Source: Microbacterium sp. 18062 | Lineage (GTDB): Bacteria > Actinomycetota > Actinomycetes > Actinomycetales > Microbacteriaceae | NCBI RefSeq assembly: GCF_902706225.1 | Contig: NZ_CACSKB010000003.1 | Location: 62,001 to 126,000 of the forward strand | Direction: 5' to 3' | DNA: 64,000 nucleotides | In this document: one piece after another, positions 1 to 9,101 of the stretch | Position numbering within the stretch: position 1 is the first letter of the stretch | How the letters are laid out: each line of letters opens with the position of its first letter | Notes under the pieces: model-generated | Told to the model about the DNA's origin: nothing | Seen by the model: only the letters and a program-made list of their open reading frames with translations | Database searches by the model: none | Made by a program: the position numbers and the translations under genes

Positions 1-1029
1 CGTTCCGGCCTCACGCGCATGGGCGATGAGCGCCAGCGTCTGGATCATCGGCAGGCTCACGCCGCATCCGATCATGAACACGAGCAGGCACGACACCGTC
101 CACCACGCACCGAGACCGGCAAGAGTGACCGCCGCGAGACCGCACGCGGCGGTACACATGATCGCGAGTGACAGCCACAACAGCAGGACCGGTCTCACCC
201 CGCGCACCGCCAGGCGTGGCGACGCCTGCAAACCGACCATCATGCCGAGCGTCATGACCGCGAACATCACGCCGAACTGCGGCACCGACACCCCCAACCG
301 CACCTGGAAGATGTACGGTGCCCACTGCAGGAACGTGTACAGAGCGGTGAACCTCAGGCCCGCGAGCACGAGCAGTCTCAAGAACACGCCGTCCGACAGA
401 AGACGTGCGTATCGCGTCCAGGTCGAGTCGTCGGCCCCATCCGGCTGACGGGTCTCCGGGATCGACGATGCGCATGCTCCGAACAGGACGAGCGCGACGA
501 TGCCGAGCACGACGAAGATCGACTGCCATCCCCACATCGCCAACAACGCCGCACCGACCACCGGCGCGATCAACGGGGCGACGCTCGACATCAGGGCGAT
601 CAGGCCGAGCATGCGCACCAGTGCCCGCCCCTCATGCACATCCCGAGCGATCGCCAGCGCGGTCACCGTAGCCGCCGACGCGCCCACGCCCTGCACGAAC
701 CGCGCGACGAAGAACACCGAGATGTCGGCCGCCAGAGCACACGCGACCGACGCGGCGAACAGAAGCGCCATGCCCGCCAACAACGGCAGCCGGCGCCCGA
801 GCCGGTCGCTCAGCGGCCCGACGCACAGATACCCGACGGCGAATCCAGCCATGGTCGCGGCGAGCGTCAGCTGAACGGCGTCGTCGCCGACCCCGAGGTG
901 AGCGGCCAGCACCGGCATGGCCGGCAGGTAGCTGTCGACGGTGAACGGCGTCACTCCGGCGATCACCCCGAGCAGCGCCGTAGGCGCCTTCCGAACCGCG
1001 CTGCTCAACGTTCGCCAACCTTTACACAT
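1..1029 (-). CDS. Bcr/CflA-type MFS drug-resistance transporter (C-terminus beyond window edge)
   Basis: An open frame runs from ATG at 1029 (GTG at 1038 is possible) to the left edge without a stop, giving 343 residues of a protein that usually has about 390-400. The N-terminus shows the family pattern [13 protein letters not shown] in the first membrane segment, then [10 protein letters not shown] after segment 2, the MFS loop 2-3 signature. Alternating hydrophobic segments continue to the edge. Members of the DHA1 Bcr/CflA group are proton-driven exporters of small drugs such as bicyclomycin or chloramphenicol; the substrate cannot be read here. It is divergent from the ABC operon at 1090 and shares its 60-bp promoter region, so the LacI-type site at 1067-1080 could affect it too. 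Confidence 0.85.
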   Translation of the reverse strand, partial: MCKGWRTLSSAVRKAPTALLGVIAGVTPFTVDSYLPAMPVLAAHLGVGDDAVQLTLAATMAGFAVGYLCVGPLSDRLGRRLPLLAGMALLFAASVACALAADISVFFVARFVQGVGASAATVTALAIARDVHEGRALVRMLGLIALMSSVAPLIAPVVGAALLAMWGWQSIFVVLGIVALVLFGACASSIPETRQPDGADDSTWTRYARLLSDGVFLRLLVLAGLRFTALYTFLQWAPYIFQVRLGVSVPQFGVMFAVMTLGMMVGLQASPRLAVRGVRPVLLLWLSLAIMCTAACGLAAVTLAGLGAWWTVSCLLVFMIGCGVSLPMIQTLALIAHAREAGT

Positions 1030-1066
1030 CTGTAACACACGACCACGGGGGATCTCTCATACTGTC

Positions 1067-1080
1067 TGTAATCGTTTACA
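1067..1080. promoter_or_regulatory. LacI-family operator
   Basis: TGTAATCGTTTACA is an imperfect palindrome with TGTAA/TTACA arms. It fits the LacI-family pattern TGNNANCGNTNNCA at every fixed position. It ends at the Shine-Dalgarno AAGGAG of the permease gene at 1090, where a bound repressor would block transcription. The likely ligand is the LacI protein at 5845-6834, which closes the same gene group. A near-copy lies at 3751-3764. Confidence 0.7.
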
Positions 1081-1089
1081 AGGAGTCCC

Positions 1090-2010
1090 ATGCCAGACGC
1101 TATCACGGAGCCGCGCACCACGGCCGTGCCGCCCCGACTCGTTCTCAAGCAGCAGGGAGGCATACGGCGCGCGGCACTCTCCGTGGCCATCGTCGTGGTC
1201 GTCACCGTCGCCGTCGGGGGCGTGCTCTTCTCCGGGGCCATCAGCTGGCCGACCGTGTGGCGCTACCTGTTCGCGCCCCCGGTGCTCTCGGGCCTGTGGG
1301 TGACGATCCAGCTGACCGTCCTCGCGATGGTGCTCGGCGTGGCACTCGGCATCGCCTCGGCGCTCATGCTGCGCTCGCGCACACCCGCCGTGGCCTGGCT
1401 CGCGCGAGCCTACATCTGGTTCTTCCGCGGCACCCCCGTGCTTGTGCAGCTGATCTTCTGGTTCAACCTGTCGCTCATCCTGCCGACAATCGGATGGGGC
1501 GACGGCGCGATCTCGACGAACGCCCTGATCACCCCCTTCATCGCCGCGCTCCTCGGACTCGGCATCAACGAGGGCGCCTATATGAGCGAGATCTTCCGCG
1601 CCGGCATCGACTCGGTCGACCGCGGACAGACCGAGGCGGGCCTGGCGAGCGGAATGACGCCGGCCCAGGTGATGCGAAGGATCGTGCTACCCCAGGCGCT
1701 CATGGTCATCACGCCCCCGACCGGCAACCAGGCGATCGGGATGCTGAAGACCACCTCGCTCGTCTCGGTCATCGCAGCGCAGGACCTTCTCACGAGCGTG
1801 CAGCGCATCTACGCCACCAACTACCAGATCATCGACCTGCTGATCGTGGCGTGCATCTGGTACCTGCTGCTCACGACGATCGCCACGATCGGGCAGTCCC
1901 GGCTCGAGCGCAGCTTCACAAGCGGGCAGCGGGCCGCCGTAGGCACGCGGCGTTGGCGACGCTCGCGCGTCGAGCTGCCGACGATCCCGTTCGGCAAGGA
2001 CCTCTCATGA
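1090..2010 (+). CDS. Polar amino-acid-type ABC transporter permease
   Basis: A 306-residue inner-membrane permease of the HisM/GlnP type. About 25 N-terminal hydrophilic residues precede a first membrane segment at about 27-50. The segment starting [14 protein letters not shown] is the classic start of the amino-acid permease domain. The EAA-loop that docks to the ATPase reads [22 protein letters not shown] at about 182-203. The start is ATG with AAGGAG five bases upstream. It is the first gene of a unit with an ATPase (ATGA overlap), an FAD oxidase and a lipoprotein binding protein. This family imports amino acids or amino-acid derivatives; with a flavin amine oxidase in the same operon, an N-substituted amino acid is a reasonable guess. 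Control is probably by the LacI site that overlaps its leader. Confidence 0.93.
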   Translation: MPDAITEPRTTAVPPRLVLKQQGGIRRAALSVAIVVVVTVAVGGVLFSGAISWPTVWRYLFAPPVLSGLWVTIQLTVLAMVLGVALGIASALMLRSRTPAVAWLARAYIWFFRGTPVLVQLIFWFNLSLILPTIGWGDGAISTNALITPFIAALLGLGINEGAYMSEIFRAGIDSVDRGQTEAGLASGMTPAQVMRRIVLPQALMVITPPTGNQAIGMLKTTSLVSVIAAQDLLTSVQRIYATNYQIIDLLIVACIWYLLLTTIATIGQSRLERSFTSGQRAAVGTRRWRRSRVELPTIPFGKDLS

Positions 2011-2768
2011 CCGCGATGCTGCAGGCGAGCAGGATCTGGAAGAGCTTCGGCGACCACGTCGTGCTCAAGGGCGTCGACCTCGCCGTCGAGCGTGGCGAAG
2101 TGGTCGCCGTGCTCGGGCCCTCAGGCTCGGGCAAAAGCACGCTGCTGCGCTGCCTGAACTTCCTCGAGACGCCCGACTCCGGCTCGGTGACCCTGGGCGA
2201 CGAACGCATCGGCGTGCTCGAGAAACAGGGAACGCTCTACGAGTCGACGCCGGTCCAGCTGGCCGCGCAGCGCGCCCGCATGGGAATGGTCTTTCAGCGG
2301 TTCAACCTGTTCGGGCACATGAGCGCCCTCGACAACGTCACGGCGCCCCTGCGGATCGTGCGCGGCATGTCCCCGAGCGATGCCCGGCAGCGCGGCGAGG
2401 CCATCCTCACTCGGGTCGGTCTCGCCGAGCACGCGCAGAAGCGCCCGCCGCAGCTGTCGGGCGGGCAACAGCAACGCGTCGCGATCGCACGCGCCATCGC
2501 GATGGAACCCGAGGCGATCCTGTTCGACGAACCCACCTCGGCGCTCGATCCCGAGCTGGTCCACGAGGTGCTCGACGTCATGGCCGACCTGGCGCGGGAA
2601 GGCATGACCATGGTGGTCGTCACGCACGAGATCGGCTTCGCCCGCCACGTCGCATCGCGCGTGCTGTTCATGGACGACGGCGCGATCGTCGAGGAGGGCG
2701 ACGCCCGCGCCGTGCTCGACAGTCCCGCGAACCCCCGAACCCAGGCCTTCCTAGCGAAAGTGCGATGA
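2007..2768 (+). CDS. Polar amino-acid ABC transporter ATP-binding protein
   Basis: A 253-residue ATPase of the GlnQ/HisP group. Walker A is GPSGSGKST (about 38-46), the Q-loop is in [17 protein letters not shown], the signature is LSGGQQQR, Walker B is [11 protein letters not shown] and the switch histidine is in VTHEIGF. The phrase [15 protein letters not shown] is typical of amino-acid importers. The start ATG overlaps the permease stop (ATGA), so the long open frame continuing upstream is not used. It powers uptake through the permease at 1090 with the binding protein at 3975. Family placement is secure; the substrate is not. Confidence 0.95.
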   Translation: MTAMLQASRIWKSFGDHVVLKGVDLAVERGEVVAVLGPSGSGKSTLLRCLNFLETPDSGSVTLGDERIGVLEKQGTLYESTPVQLAAQRARMGMVFQRFNLFGHMSALDNVTAPLRIVRGMSPSDARQRGEAILTRVGLAEHAQKRPPQLSGGQQQRVAIARAIAMEPEAILFDEPTSALDPELVHEVLDVMADLAREGMTMVVVTHEIGFARHVASRVLFMDDGAIVEEGDARAVLDSPANPRTQAFLAKVR

Positions 2769-3952
2769 CCATGACCGTGAACACCCCCTGCCTGCCGTCC
2801 GTGGCCGTCGTCGGCGTCGGCGCCATGGGCGCGATGACGATGTGGCGACTCGCCGAGGCAGGCTTCGCCGTCACCGGCTATGAACAGTTCGGCGTGCCCC
2901 ACGATCGCGGCGCGCACGGCGCCGAGACCCGCATCTACCGGATGGCGTACCGCGAGGGCGAGGTGTACATCCCGCTGCTCAAGCACTCCTATCGCCTCTG
3001 GCACGAGCTCAACGGTCTCGCCGACCGTTCGCTGTTCATCCAGAACGGATGCCTCTACATCAGCGACATGCAACGGCCCTGGCTCGACGAGACCATCGCC
3101 TCGGCGCAGGCCCATGACATCCCCATCGTCGAGCTGACCGACGCCGATCTCGCGGCACGGTACCCGCAGCACCGCCTCTACGGCGGTGAGCGCGCGATCC
3201 TCGATCTGCTGGGCGGCACGCTCCGCCCCGAGCAGGCCGTGCTCGCCGCCGCGCAGCAGGCGGTCAAAGCCGGCGCCGTGCTGCGCGACTACTCGCCGGT
3301 TCGCGATGTCGTCCCCCTGGGCGGCGCCGTGGAGATCGTGCTCGAGGACGGCACTCGCGACCGGCACGACTACGCGGTGATCACGAGCGGCGCCTGGACG
3401 TCGGCCTTTCAGCGCGACCTCGGGTTCGGCATCACCGCTCGCCGCCTGCCGGGCACGTGGTATCCGGCAGCCGATCCGGCGAGCTTCTCGCCGGCGCGCT
3501 TTCCGGTGTGCCTCCGCTCGGCCGGCGATCTCGACTACTCGGGATTCCCGTCGGTTGACGGATGGAGCGTGAAGGTGATGCCCCCGGTGTTCCCCGACAC
3601 CGAGACGGTGGCCGAGACGACGGACCGCGACATCCGCCCTCGAGACATCGCCTACACGCGACGCGTCGCGCGAGAGCTGTTGCACGGCCTGATCGACCGC
3701 CCCGCCCGAACAGGCGTCTTCCTCGACGGATTCGCGGAGACTGATCTTCCTGTAATCGATTACGCCGACGGGACCGATCGCGTCCTCGGCGCGGTCGGCT
3801 TCGCCGGCCATGGCTTCAAGTACTCGCCCTCCGTCGGCCAGCTGCTCACCGACCTCGTCGCCGCGCACGCCGGACTCGCTCCCGGCGAGCTGGCCGGCAC
3901 CGAACTGCCCTTCCGACGTTCCACCACCATCCGCAGCACCTCCACCGAATGA
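2765..3952 (+). CDS. SoxA/MTOX-family FAD-dependent amine oxidase
   Basis: A 395-residue flavoprotein resembling N-methyl-L-tryptophan oxidase and monomeric sarcosine oxidase. The FAD-binding Rossmann motif is [10 protein letters not shown] (about 15-24), followed by the [17 protein letters not shown] segment of this family. The lysine that activates oxygen in sarcosine oxidase appears retained (SVKVMPP, about residue 270). The C-terminal [14 protein letters not shown] is the family flavin loop. The cysteine that normally binds FAD covalently, about 30 residues before that loop, is absent. The enzyme would oxidise a secondary amine such as an N-methyl or N-glycosyl (Amadori) amino acid; the exact substrate is unknown. 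The start overlaps the ATPase stop (ATGA). The gene contains an operator-like site at 3751-3764. Confidence 0.85.
   Translation: MTMTVNTPCLPSVAVVGVGAMGAMTMWRLAEAGFAVTGYEQFGVPHDRGAHGAETRIYRMAYREGEVYIPLLKHSYRLWHELNGLADRSLFIQNGCLYISDMQRPWLDETIASAQAHDIPIVELTDADLAARYPQHRLYGGERAILDLLGGTLRPEQAVLAAAQQAVKAGAVLRDYSPVRDVVPLGGAVEIVLEDGTRDRHDYAVITSGAWTSAFQRDLGFGITARRLPGTWYPAADPASFSPARFPVCLRSAGDLDYSGFPSVDGWSVKVMPPVFPDTETVAETTDRDIRPRDIAYTRRVARELLHGLIDRPARTGVFLDGFAETDLPVIDYADGTDRVLGAVGFAGHGFKYSPSVGQLLTDLVAAHAGLAPGELAGTELPFRRSTTIRSTSTE
3751..3764. promoter_or_regulatory. Intragenic copy of the LacI-type operator
   Basis: TGTAATCGATTACG lies inside the FAD oxidase gene. It differs from a perfect TGTAATCGATTACA palindrome by one base and shares its TGTAATCG half with the site at 1067-1080. 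Two sites 2.7 kb apart would suit repression by DNA looping with a tetrameric LacI protein. The match could also come by chance from the coding sequence. Confidence 0.4.
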
Positions 3953-3974
3953 CGAAACCCACGAAAGGCACAGC

Positions 3975-4943
3975 ATGATCACCCGAAAGCACCGCCTTCT
4001 GCCGACGATCGGCCTCATGGCGGCCGGCGCCCTCCTCCTGTCGGCCTGCTCCCCCGACTCAGCATCGGACGGCAGCGCGACGGCGTCCTCCACCGCGGGC
4101 GTCACGAACGTGGCCGGCGGCCCTGACGGATCCACGGTGTTCGAGGTCACCGTCGACGAAGAGCTCGCCGCGACCGCGGCCGAGCTCATCCCCGACGGCG
4201 CGCTCGAGATCGCGACGAAGGCGGCCGCACCGCCCTACGAGTTCTTCGAGGACGGCACGGGCACCCTGCGCGGATCCGATATCGACCTCGGATACGCGAT
4301 CGCCGCAAAGCTCGGACTCGACGCGAACTTCACGTCCATGGAGTTCGCCGGCATCCTCCCCGCCATCGAGGCAGGACGCTACGACTTCTCGATAGCCGGC
4401 ATGGGCGACACGCCCACCCGACAGGAGATCGTCGACTTCGTCGACTACTCCACCGACTCGAACTCGATCGTCACCACGTCGGGCAACCCGCACGAGATCG
4501 ACGGCATCGAGACGCTGTGCGGGCTCAACGTGTCATCCGTCGAAGGCTCCGTCTACCTGGGGCTGCTCGAGGAGCAGAACGAGTCGTGCGCCGAGAAGAT
4601 GAACATCACGATCTTCCAGGACAACGCCAATGCCCTCCTACAGGTGCAGACCGGTCGAGCCGACGCCACGATGTACCAGACCGGCGTCGCCCTCTACCTC
4701 ATCAAGACCGATGAGGCATCGGCGGGCCTCGAGGTCGTCGACAGCGAAGAGTACGGCAAGGGCTACAACGCGATCGCCTTCAACAAGGACAGCTCCGAGC
4801 TGCGCGATCTCGTGCAGCAGGCCCTCATCGCGCTCCAGGAGGACGGCGTCTACCAGGACATCCACCTCGAGTGGGGCCTCACCTCCAACATGATCGACGA
4901 GATCACCGTCAACGACGGCCTCCGCTTCAACCAGCCCTCCTGA
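3975..4943 (+). CDS. ABC transporter substrate-binding lipoprotein, family 3 (amino-acid type)
   Basis: A 322-residue extracellular solute-binding protein. The signal peptide ends in a lipobox, LLLSAC, with lipidated Cys at about residue 25, so it is anchored on the outer face of the membrane. The family 3 core follows: PYEFFEDGTGTLRGSDIDLGYAIAAKLG, then FAGILPAIEAGRYDFSIAGM. The ATG at 3975 was chosen over in-frame codons further upstream because it directly precedes the signal peptide and has AAAGG eight bases upstream. It is the ligand receptor for the permease/ATPase pair at 1090-2768. A strong GC hairpin follows its stop, as often seen where the binding protein is needed in excess over membrane parts. 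Confidence 0.93.
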   Translation: MITRKHRLLPTIGLMAAGALLLSACSPDSASDGSATASSTAGVTNVAGGPDGSTVFEVTVDEELAATAAELIPDGALEIATKAAAPPYEFFEDGTGTLRGSDIDLGYAIAAKLGLDANFTSMEFAGILPAIEAGRYDFSIAGMGDTPTRQEIVDFVDYSTDSNSIVTTSGNPHEIDGIETLCGLNVSSVEGSVYLGLLEEQNESCAEKMNITIFQDNANALLQVQTGRADATMYQTGVALYLIKTDEASAGLEVVDSEEYGKGYNAIAFNKDSSELRDLVQQALIALQEDGVYQDIHLEWGLTSNMIDEITVNDGLRFNQPS

Positions 4944-4952
4944 GCTCCCCCC

Positions 4953-4984
4953 GCGCCCGCCGGCGGCCTCCCGCCGGCGGGCGC
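4953..4984 (+). terminator. Intra-operon hairpin after the binding-protein gene
   Basis: A perfect 14-bp stem (4953-4966 with 4971-4984) and a CCTC loop lie ten bases after the binding-protein stop. There is no T-run, so it may act as a partial terminator or as a 3' mRNA stabiliser that raises binding-protein output over the downstream gene. Confidence 0.6.
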
Positions 4985-5012
4985 ACCCATGAAACAAGAA
5001 AGGAAGCCACCC

Positions 5013-5771
5013 ATGGCTCGCGTCCTCTATGTCGGCGACACACAAGTGGAGACCCTCATCGCCGCGAAAGGCATCGACACGTTCACGCACACGTACTATC
5101 GCGACTCCGCGAAGGTGCTGCGCGATGCTCTCGGCCCCCGCCCCGGAATCGAGCTCACGCACCTGCCGGCGTCCGACATCCGCACTCGGTTCCCCAACTC
5201 GCTCACCGCACTGTCGGAATACGACGTCATCATCCTCTCCGACGTCGGCTACCAGAACTTCAAGCTCCCCCACGGCAACCGCGACCGGCTCGTGCCCATG
5301 GGCCCGAACCTCGTCACACCGTTCAAGCAGTGGGTGCTCGATGGAGGCGGACTCATCATGGCGGGTGGATGGCTCACCTTCTCCGGGCTCAACGGCAAGG
5401 GGATGTGGGGCGGATCGCCGATCGAAGAGGTGCTGCCCGTGACGATCGAGCGCGGCATCGACGACGTCATCGACCACCCCGACGGCGCGACGATCCGGAT
5501 CACGGACCCGAGTCATCCGATCCTCGACGGCATCGCCATCCCCGACGACCGCATCATCCTCGGGTACAACCTGTTGCACCCCCGAGCCGAGTCACAGACG
5601 CTCGCGACCAGTCGGGAGGACCCGTTCCTCGTCGTCGGCGAAGCCGGCAAGGGGCGATCGATCGCCTACGCGACCGATCCGGTCTACCACCTCTGCGGCA
5701 ACCTGCACGAATGGCCCGACTACGGGCTGATGTGGGAGCGCATGGTGAAGTGGGCGGCGCGTGAGATCTAG
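5013..5771 (+). CDS. Glutamine-amidotransferase-like protein (class I GATase-like fold)
   Basis: A 252-residue cytoplasmic protein that looks like the putative glutamine amidotransferase family related to ThuA-like proteins. The segments YDVIILSDVGY, WVLDGGGLIMAGGWLTFSG and GKGRSIAYATDPVYH match the expected strand-turn pattern. No cysteine sits at the nucleophile elbow (GGWLTFSG), so a normal amidotransferase reaction is unlikely. The start ATG at 5013 is preferred over 4989 because AAAGGAAG lies six bases upstream of 5013. Its role in the transporter/oxidase unit is unknown; proteins of this fold often accompany sugar or amine catabolic genes. Confidence 0.7.
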   Translation: MARVLYVGDTQVETLIAAKGIDTFTHTYYRDSAKVLRDALGPRPGIELTHLPASDIRTRFPNSLTALSEYDVIILSDVGYQNFKLPHGNRDRLVPMGPNLVTPFKQWVLDGGGLIMAGGWLTFSGLNGKGMWGGSPIEEVLPVTIERGIDDVIDHPDGATIRITDPSHPILDGIAIPDDRIILGYNLLHPRAESQTLATSREDPFLVVGEAGKGRSIAYATDPVYHLCGNLHEWPDYGLMWERMVKWAAREI

Positions 5772-5778
5772 CTGAGAC

Positions 5779-5826
5779 GAGGGGCACCTGCCTGGGCGCT
5801 AACATGAGCCCGGACAGGTGCCCCTC
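5779..5826. repeat. 12-bp perfect inverted repeat before lacI
   Basis: GAGGGGCACCTG (5779-5790) pairs exactly with 5815-5826, with 24 bases between; a further six pairs (one of them G-T) can form inside the loop. It lies between the stop at 5771 and the LacI gene start at 5845 and could be a weak terminator or an autoregulatory site. It does not fit the LacI pattern of 1067-1080. Confidence 0.45.
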
Positions 5827-5844
5827 CCCCGCCGAGGGCCAGCG

Positions 5845-6834
5845 ATGATCGGACACGGAGTGACTGCACGCATCCAGGACGTCGCCGCGCAGGCCGGTGT
5901 CTCGACCGCCACCGTCTCACGGGTGCTGAGCGGTGTCGACAACGTGTCGGAGGCACTCACCGAGCGGGTGTGGAAAGCGGTGACCGACCTCGACTACCGC
6001 CCCAACCGGGTCGCGCGACGTCTTCGACGGCCGGGGCGTGAGATGTGGGCACTGATCGTCCCCGACGTCGAGAACCGCTTCTTCACCTCGGTCGCCCGCG
6101 GAGTCGAGGAGGTCGCGAACGAGTACGACATCACCGTCTTCATCGGCAACACCGACTACGACCCCGACCGACTGAAGAGGTACCTTTCGACGGCGCTGGC
6201 AGAGCAGGTCGCCGGCATCATCCTGGCACCCTCCTCGCCGACCGACGACGTGTCCGACGTGCTCGCCTCCCAGATACCGATCGTCACCGTCGATCAGACC
6301 CTGACCAGCCGTTCTCTGACGACCGTGATGACCGACCACTACGAGGGCGGGCGGATGGCCGGACAGCATCTGCGCGACCGCGGCTACGAACGCATCGGCG
6401 TCATCGCCGGCCCACAACACAGCCCCGAATGGAACACGCGACTGGAGGGGCTGCAGTCGAGCATCTCCCCGGAATCGATCGTCGCGACCGAGCGCGGGGA
6501 CAACCGCGTCGGCGGCGGCGGCACTGCCATGGGGAGGCTGCTCGACACCCATCCCGATCTCGAGGCCGTCTTCGTCACGAACAACCTCATGACGATCGGC
6601 GCGCTGCGCGAGATCGACCTGCGCGCGTTGCGTGTGCCCGAAGACGTCTACGTGGTCGGCTACGACCTCAACAGCCAGGAATGGACCCGCGCCGTACCGG
6701 TGTCGACCGTCAACCAGGACCCGCGGCGCATCGGCGAGGTCGCCGCGCGCACCCTCATCGACTCCGGCGGACTCCCGCAGGAGAGACACACGATCCTGCT
6801 GGAGCCCCACCTCGAGGAATCCATCGCGCTGTAG
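5845..6834 (+). CDS. LacI-family transcriptional regulator
   Basis: A 329-residue repressor. The N-terminal helix-turn-helix is IQDVAAQAGVSTATVSRVLSG (about 7-27), with the hinge region YRPNRVARRLRR. The periplasmic-binding-protein-like effector domain follows (WALIVPDVENRFF, then VVGYDLNS and VSTVNQDP near the C-terminus). The start ATG at 5845 has GAGG seven bases upstream; a GTG at 5860 would also keep the whole DNA-binding domain. It probably represses the 1090-5771 unit through TGTAATCGTTTACA at 1067. A LacI protein in charge of an amino-acid-type importer is unusual and suggests a sugar-linked effector. Confidence 0.92.
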   Translation: MIGHGVTARIQDVAAQAGVSTATVSRVLSGVDNVSEALTERVWKAVTDLDYRPNRVARRLRRPGREMWALIVPDVENRFFTSVARGVEEVANEYDITVFIGNTDYDPDRLKRYLSTALAEQVAGIILAPSSPTDDVSDVLASQIPIVTVDQTLTSRSLTTVMTDHYEGGRMAGQHLRDRGYERIGVIAGPQHSPEWNTRLEGLQSSISPESIVATERGDNRVGGGGTAMGRLLDTHPDLEAVFVTNNLMTIGALREIDLRALRVPEDVYVVGYDLNSQEWTRAVPVSTVNQDPRRIGEVAARTLIDSGGLPQERHTILLEPHLEESIAL

Positions 6835-6941
6835 GCGTGCGGCGCTGGCCGGGCTCGGCATGATCCTCCGATCTCGGTTCGGAAGCAGCCGACATCACCG
6901 AGCGAAACCAGACCGAAATGACCCCGACATCGTCAGGACAC

Positions 6942-6958
6942 TCAGATATTAGATCCTA
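6942..6958. promoter_or_regulatory. Cluster operator, site A
   Basis: Read on the minus strand this is TAGGATCTAATATCTGA, differing by one base from site F at 27372 (TAGGATCTGATATCTGA). It lies 43 bases before the GTG of the monooxygenase gene at 7001. The motif holds an AGAT-type half and ATCT, as expected for a dimeric regulator; the GntR/FCD proteins at 16571 and 19166 are the obvious candidates. Confidence 0.65.
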
Positions 6959-7000
6959 AAACTGCATCGCGGAGTCGAGGCGGCGCGGAGGAGGGCGACA

Positions 7001-8356
7001 GTGTCTGACGAAGAGCGGAGTCGATCCGACGGCGGTCGCCTGATCCATCTCAACCTGTTCATGCGACTGTACGGGCACCACCCGTCCGCGTGGCAGCGCG
7101 ACGCCGCGTCGCGCACAGACGCCTTCGCGCCCGACTGGTTCGCGGGCCTCGCCCAGACGTGCGAGCGCGGCCTCTTCGACGCCGTCTTCCTCGCCGACAG
7201 CCAGCAGGCGGTCTATCAGCGCGAGGACGTGAGCACGGCCTCGATGTTCGAACCGCTCACGCTGCTGTCGTACATCGCGGCCAGGACCGAGCGGATCGGG
7301 CTCATCGCCACCGTGTCGAGCACGCTCCACCACCCCGTCAACGCCGCGCGCTCCATCGCCTCGCTGCATCTGATCAGCGGCGGGCGGGCGGGAGTGAACC
7401 TCGTCACGTCTCAGAGCGACGACGAGGCGCGTCTGCACGGCATGGACGCGCTGCCCGAGCACGGCAGACGCTACTCCCGCGCCCAGGAGTTCGCCGAGCT
7501 CCTCTTCGCCCTGTGGGACTCCTACCCCGCCGACGCCGTGCTCATGGACAAGGCCGACGAGGTGTTCCTCGACGCCTCACGCCTGACCCGCCTCGATCAC
7601 GACGGCGCGGAGTTCCGCATCCGCGGCGGCCTCAACATCCCGCAGACGGCCGCCGGGCGGCCCGTCCTGGTGCAGGCGGGCGCCTCCGCACAGGGGCGCG
7701 ACCTCGCCGCCCGATACGCCGAGGCCATCTACGGCATCGGCTCGACGATCGAGGACGGCCGGGCCTACTACGAGGACATCAAGCGCCGCGCGATCGGGTT
7801 CGGCCGACCCGAGAGCGCCATCACCGTGCTGCCCGGCATCGTCACGATCATCGGCGACACGCTCGAGGAGGCGCAGGAGAAGAAGCGCTGGCTGGACTCC
7901 CTGAAGTCCGTGCCCAGGCAGCTCGACACGCTGAGCGGCTACATCGGCATGGACTGCTCGGGCTGGGAGCTCGACGACCCCATGCCCGAGCTCCCGCCTC
8001 TGCAGGAGTTCGCCGGGCCCAAGGGCCGTTACGTCATGATGCAGACGCTCTCGCACGACGACCACGGCCGGCTCGTCACGGTGGGCGAGATGCTCTCGCG
8101 CATCTCGGCGGGCGGCGGACACCTCACCAGCATCGGGACGCCGAGCATGATCGCCGACGAGATGGCGACCTGGTTCGAGGGCCGCGCGGCCGACGGCTTC
8201 AACGTGAACGCCTCGCTGCTGCCCGAGGGCATCGACGAGTTCGTCGACCGGGTCGTGCCCGAGCTGCAGGACCGCGGGCTCTACCGCACCGAGTACACGG
8301 CGAGCACGCTGCGCGGCCACTTCGCCCAGACCACGGCCCCGGAGCTCGTCGCATGA
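7001..8356 (+). CDS. NtaA/SnaA/DszA-family FMN-dependent monooxygenase
   Basis: A 451-residue luciferase-like monooxygenase, the usual length for the NtaA/SnaA/DszA group. The family core is visible: the N-terminal HLNLFMRLYGHHPSAW, then FDAVFLADS (about 60-70), FEPLTLLSYIAARTERIGLIATVS (about 80-105), HPVNAARSIASLHLISGGRAGVNLVTS, and PVLVQAGASAQGRDLAARYAEAIY. Such enzymes use FMNH2 and O2 to hydroxylate or cleave N- or S-bearing compounds and need a separate flavin reductase, which is not in this cluster. The start is GTG at 7001 with GGAGGAGGG just upstream. It overlaps the TenA-like gene by four bases, so they are co-transcribed from the site A promoter. A role in oxygenating or opening a pyrimidine ring is inferred. 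Confidence 0.9.
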   Translation: MSDEERSRSDGGRLIHLNLFMRLYGHHPSAWQRDAASRTDAFAPDWFAGLAQTCERGLFDAVFLADSQQAVYQREDVSTASMFEPLTLLSYIAARTERIGLIATVSSTLHHPVNAARSIASLHLISGGRAGVNLVTSQSDDEARLHGMDALPEHGRRYSRAQEFAELLFALWDSYPADAVLMDKADEVFLDASRLTRLDHDGAEFRIRGGLNIPQTAAGRPVLVQAGASAQGRDLAARYAEAIYGIGSTIEDGRAYYEDIKRRAIGFGRPESAITVLPGIVTIIGDTLEEAQEKKRWLDSLKSVPRQLDTLSGYIGMDCSGWELDDPMPELPPLQEFAGPKGRYVMMQTLSHDDHGRLVTVGEMLSRISAGGGHLTSIGTPSMIADEMATWFEGRAADGFNVNASLLPEGIDEFVDRVVPELQDRGLYRTEYTASTLRGHFAQTTAPELVA

Positions 8357-9039
8357 CCGCCCCTCGCACCACAGCGGAACTGCGCGAGCACGCGCGGCCC
8401 CTCTACGACGCGCTCGTGCATCACGAGTTCCCGCGTCAGCTGGCCTCCGGCGTGCTGCCGCCCGAGCGATTCCGCTTCTACGTCACGCAGAACCTGCTCT
8501 ACCTGCCCGACTACGCACGGATGCTGGCCGCCGGCGCCGCACGCACGCACGACGACCAGACGCTGGCCGAGTTCACCCGCGCGGTCGTGAACATCGTCGA
8601 CGTCGAGATCCCGCAGAACGAGCGGCTGCGCGAGGCCATCGTCGCCCTCGCCGGCCCCGTGCCCGAAGCCGACACGACGAAGGCGCCCGCCACGGTGGCG
8701 TACACGTCGTGGCTCCTCGCGATCGCAGGCTCGGGCAACACCGCCGACATCTCGGCCGCGCTGCTTCCCTGCGCCTGGAGCTACGGCGACATCGCGCTCC
8801 GCCTTCTCCCCGACGTGGCCGAGCACCCCGTCTACACGGACTGGATCGCGTTCTTCGCCTCCGACGAGTACGCCGCCGTCGTGAACGGGCTGCGAACCGC
8901 GTTCGACCGGGAGCTCGCCGAGCTCTCCGAGCGAGAGCGGGCCCGCCTCACGGAGATCTTCGTGACCGGCTGCCGGCTCGAACGGCAGTTCTGGGACCAA
9001 GGCCTGAACGCCACCCTCTGGCCCGACCAACGGAGCTGA
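8353..9039 (+). CDS. TenA-like protein with altered active site (TenA-1)
   Basis: A 228-residue all-helical TenA/thiaminase II-family protein. Bacillus subtilis TenA uses Asp44, Tyr47, Cys135, Tyr163 and Glu205. By pattern alignment this protein has Asn47 in place of Asp44 (FYVTQNLLYL), keeps Tyr50, keeps Cys140 (LLPCAWSY), has Phe168 for Tyr163 (WIAFFAS), and keeps Glu210 (CRLERQFW). The cysteine and glutamate needed for C-N cleavage remain while the pyrimidine-reading aspartate is changed. This suggests a related but different substrate, for instance a 4-oxo rather than 4-amino pyrimidine. It is translationally coupled to the monooxygenase at 7001 (ATGA). A second TenA with all residues intact lies at 14196. 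Confidence 0.88.
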   Translation: MTAPRTTAELREHARPLYDALVHHEFPRQLASGVLPPERFRFYVTQNLLYLPDYARMLAAGAARTHDDQTLAEFTRAVVNIVDVEIPQNERLREAIVALAGPVPEADTTKAPATVAYTSWLLAIAGSGNTADISAALLPCAWSYGDIALRLLPDVAEHPVYTDWIAFFASDEYAAVVNGLRTAFDRELAELSERERARLTEIFVTGCRLERQFWDQGLNATLWPDQRS

Positions 9040-9101
9040 GCCGGACCACCACCGACGCGCCGGGGCATGCATTCCGAAGATCCCCCGGTTGAAGGAGCAT
9101 C

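Noticed and set aside
4989..5012. ATG at 4989 as the start of the amidotransferase-like gene
   Set aside because: The AAAGGAAG ribosome site lies between it and the ATG at 5013, and the conserved strand begins right after 5013.
6835..7000. Possible TPP riboswitch in front of the monooxygenase/TenA unit
   Set aside because: Neither the CTGAGA helix nor the CTGATCTGG-type core is present here or in the other leaders of the cluster.
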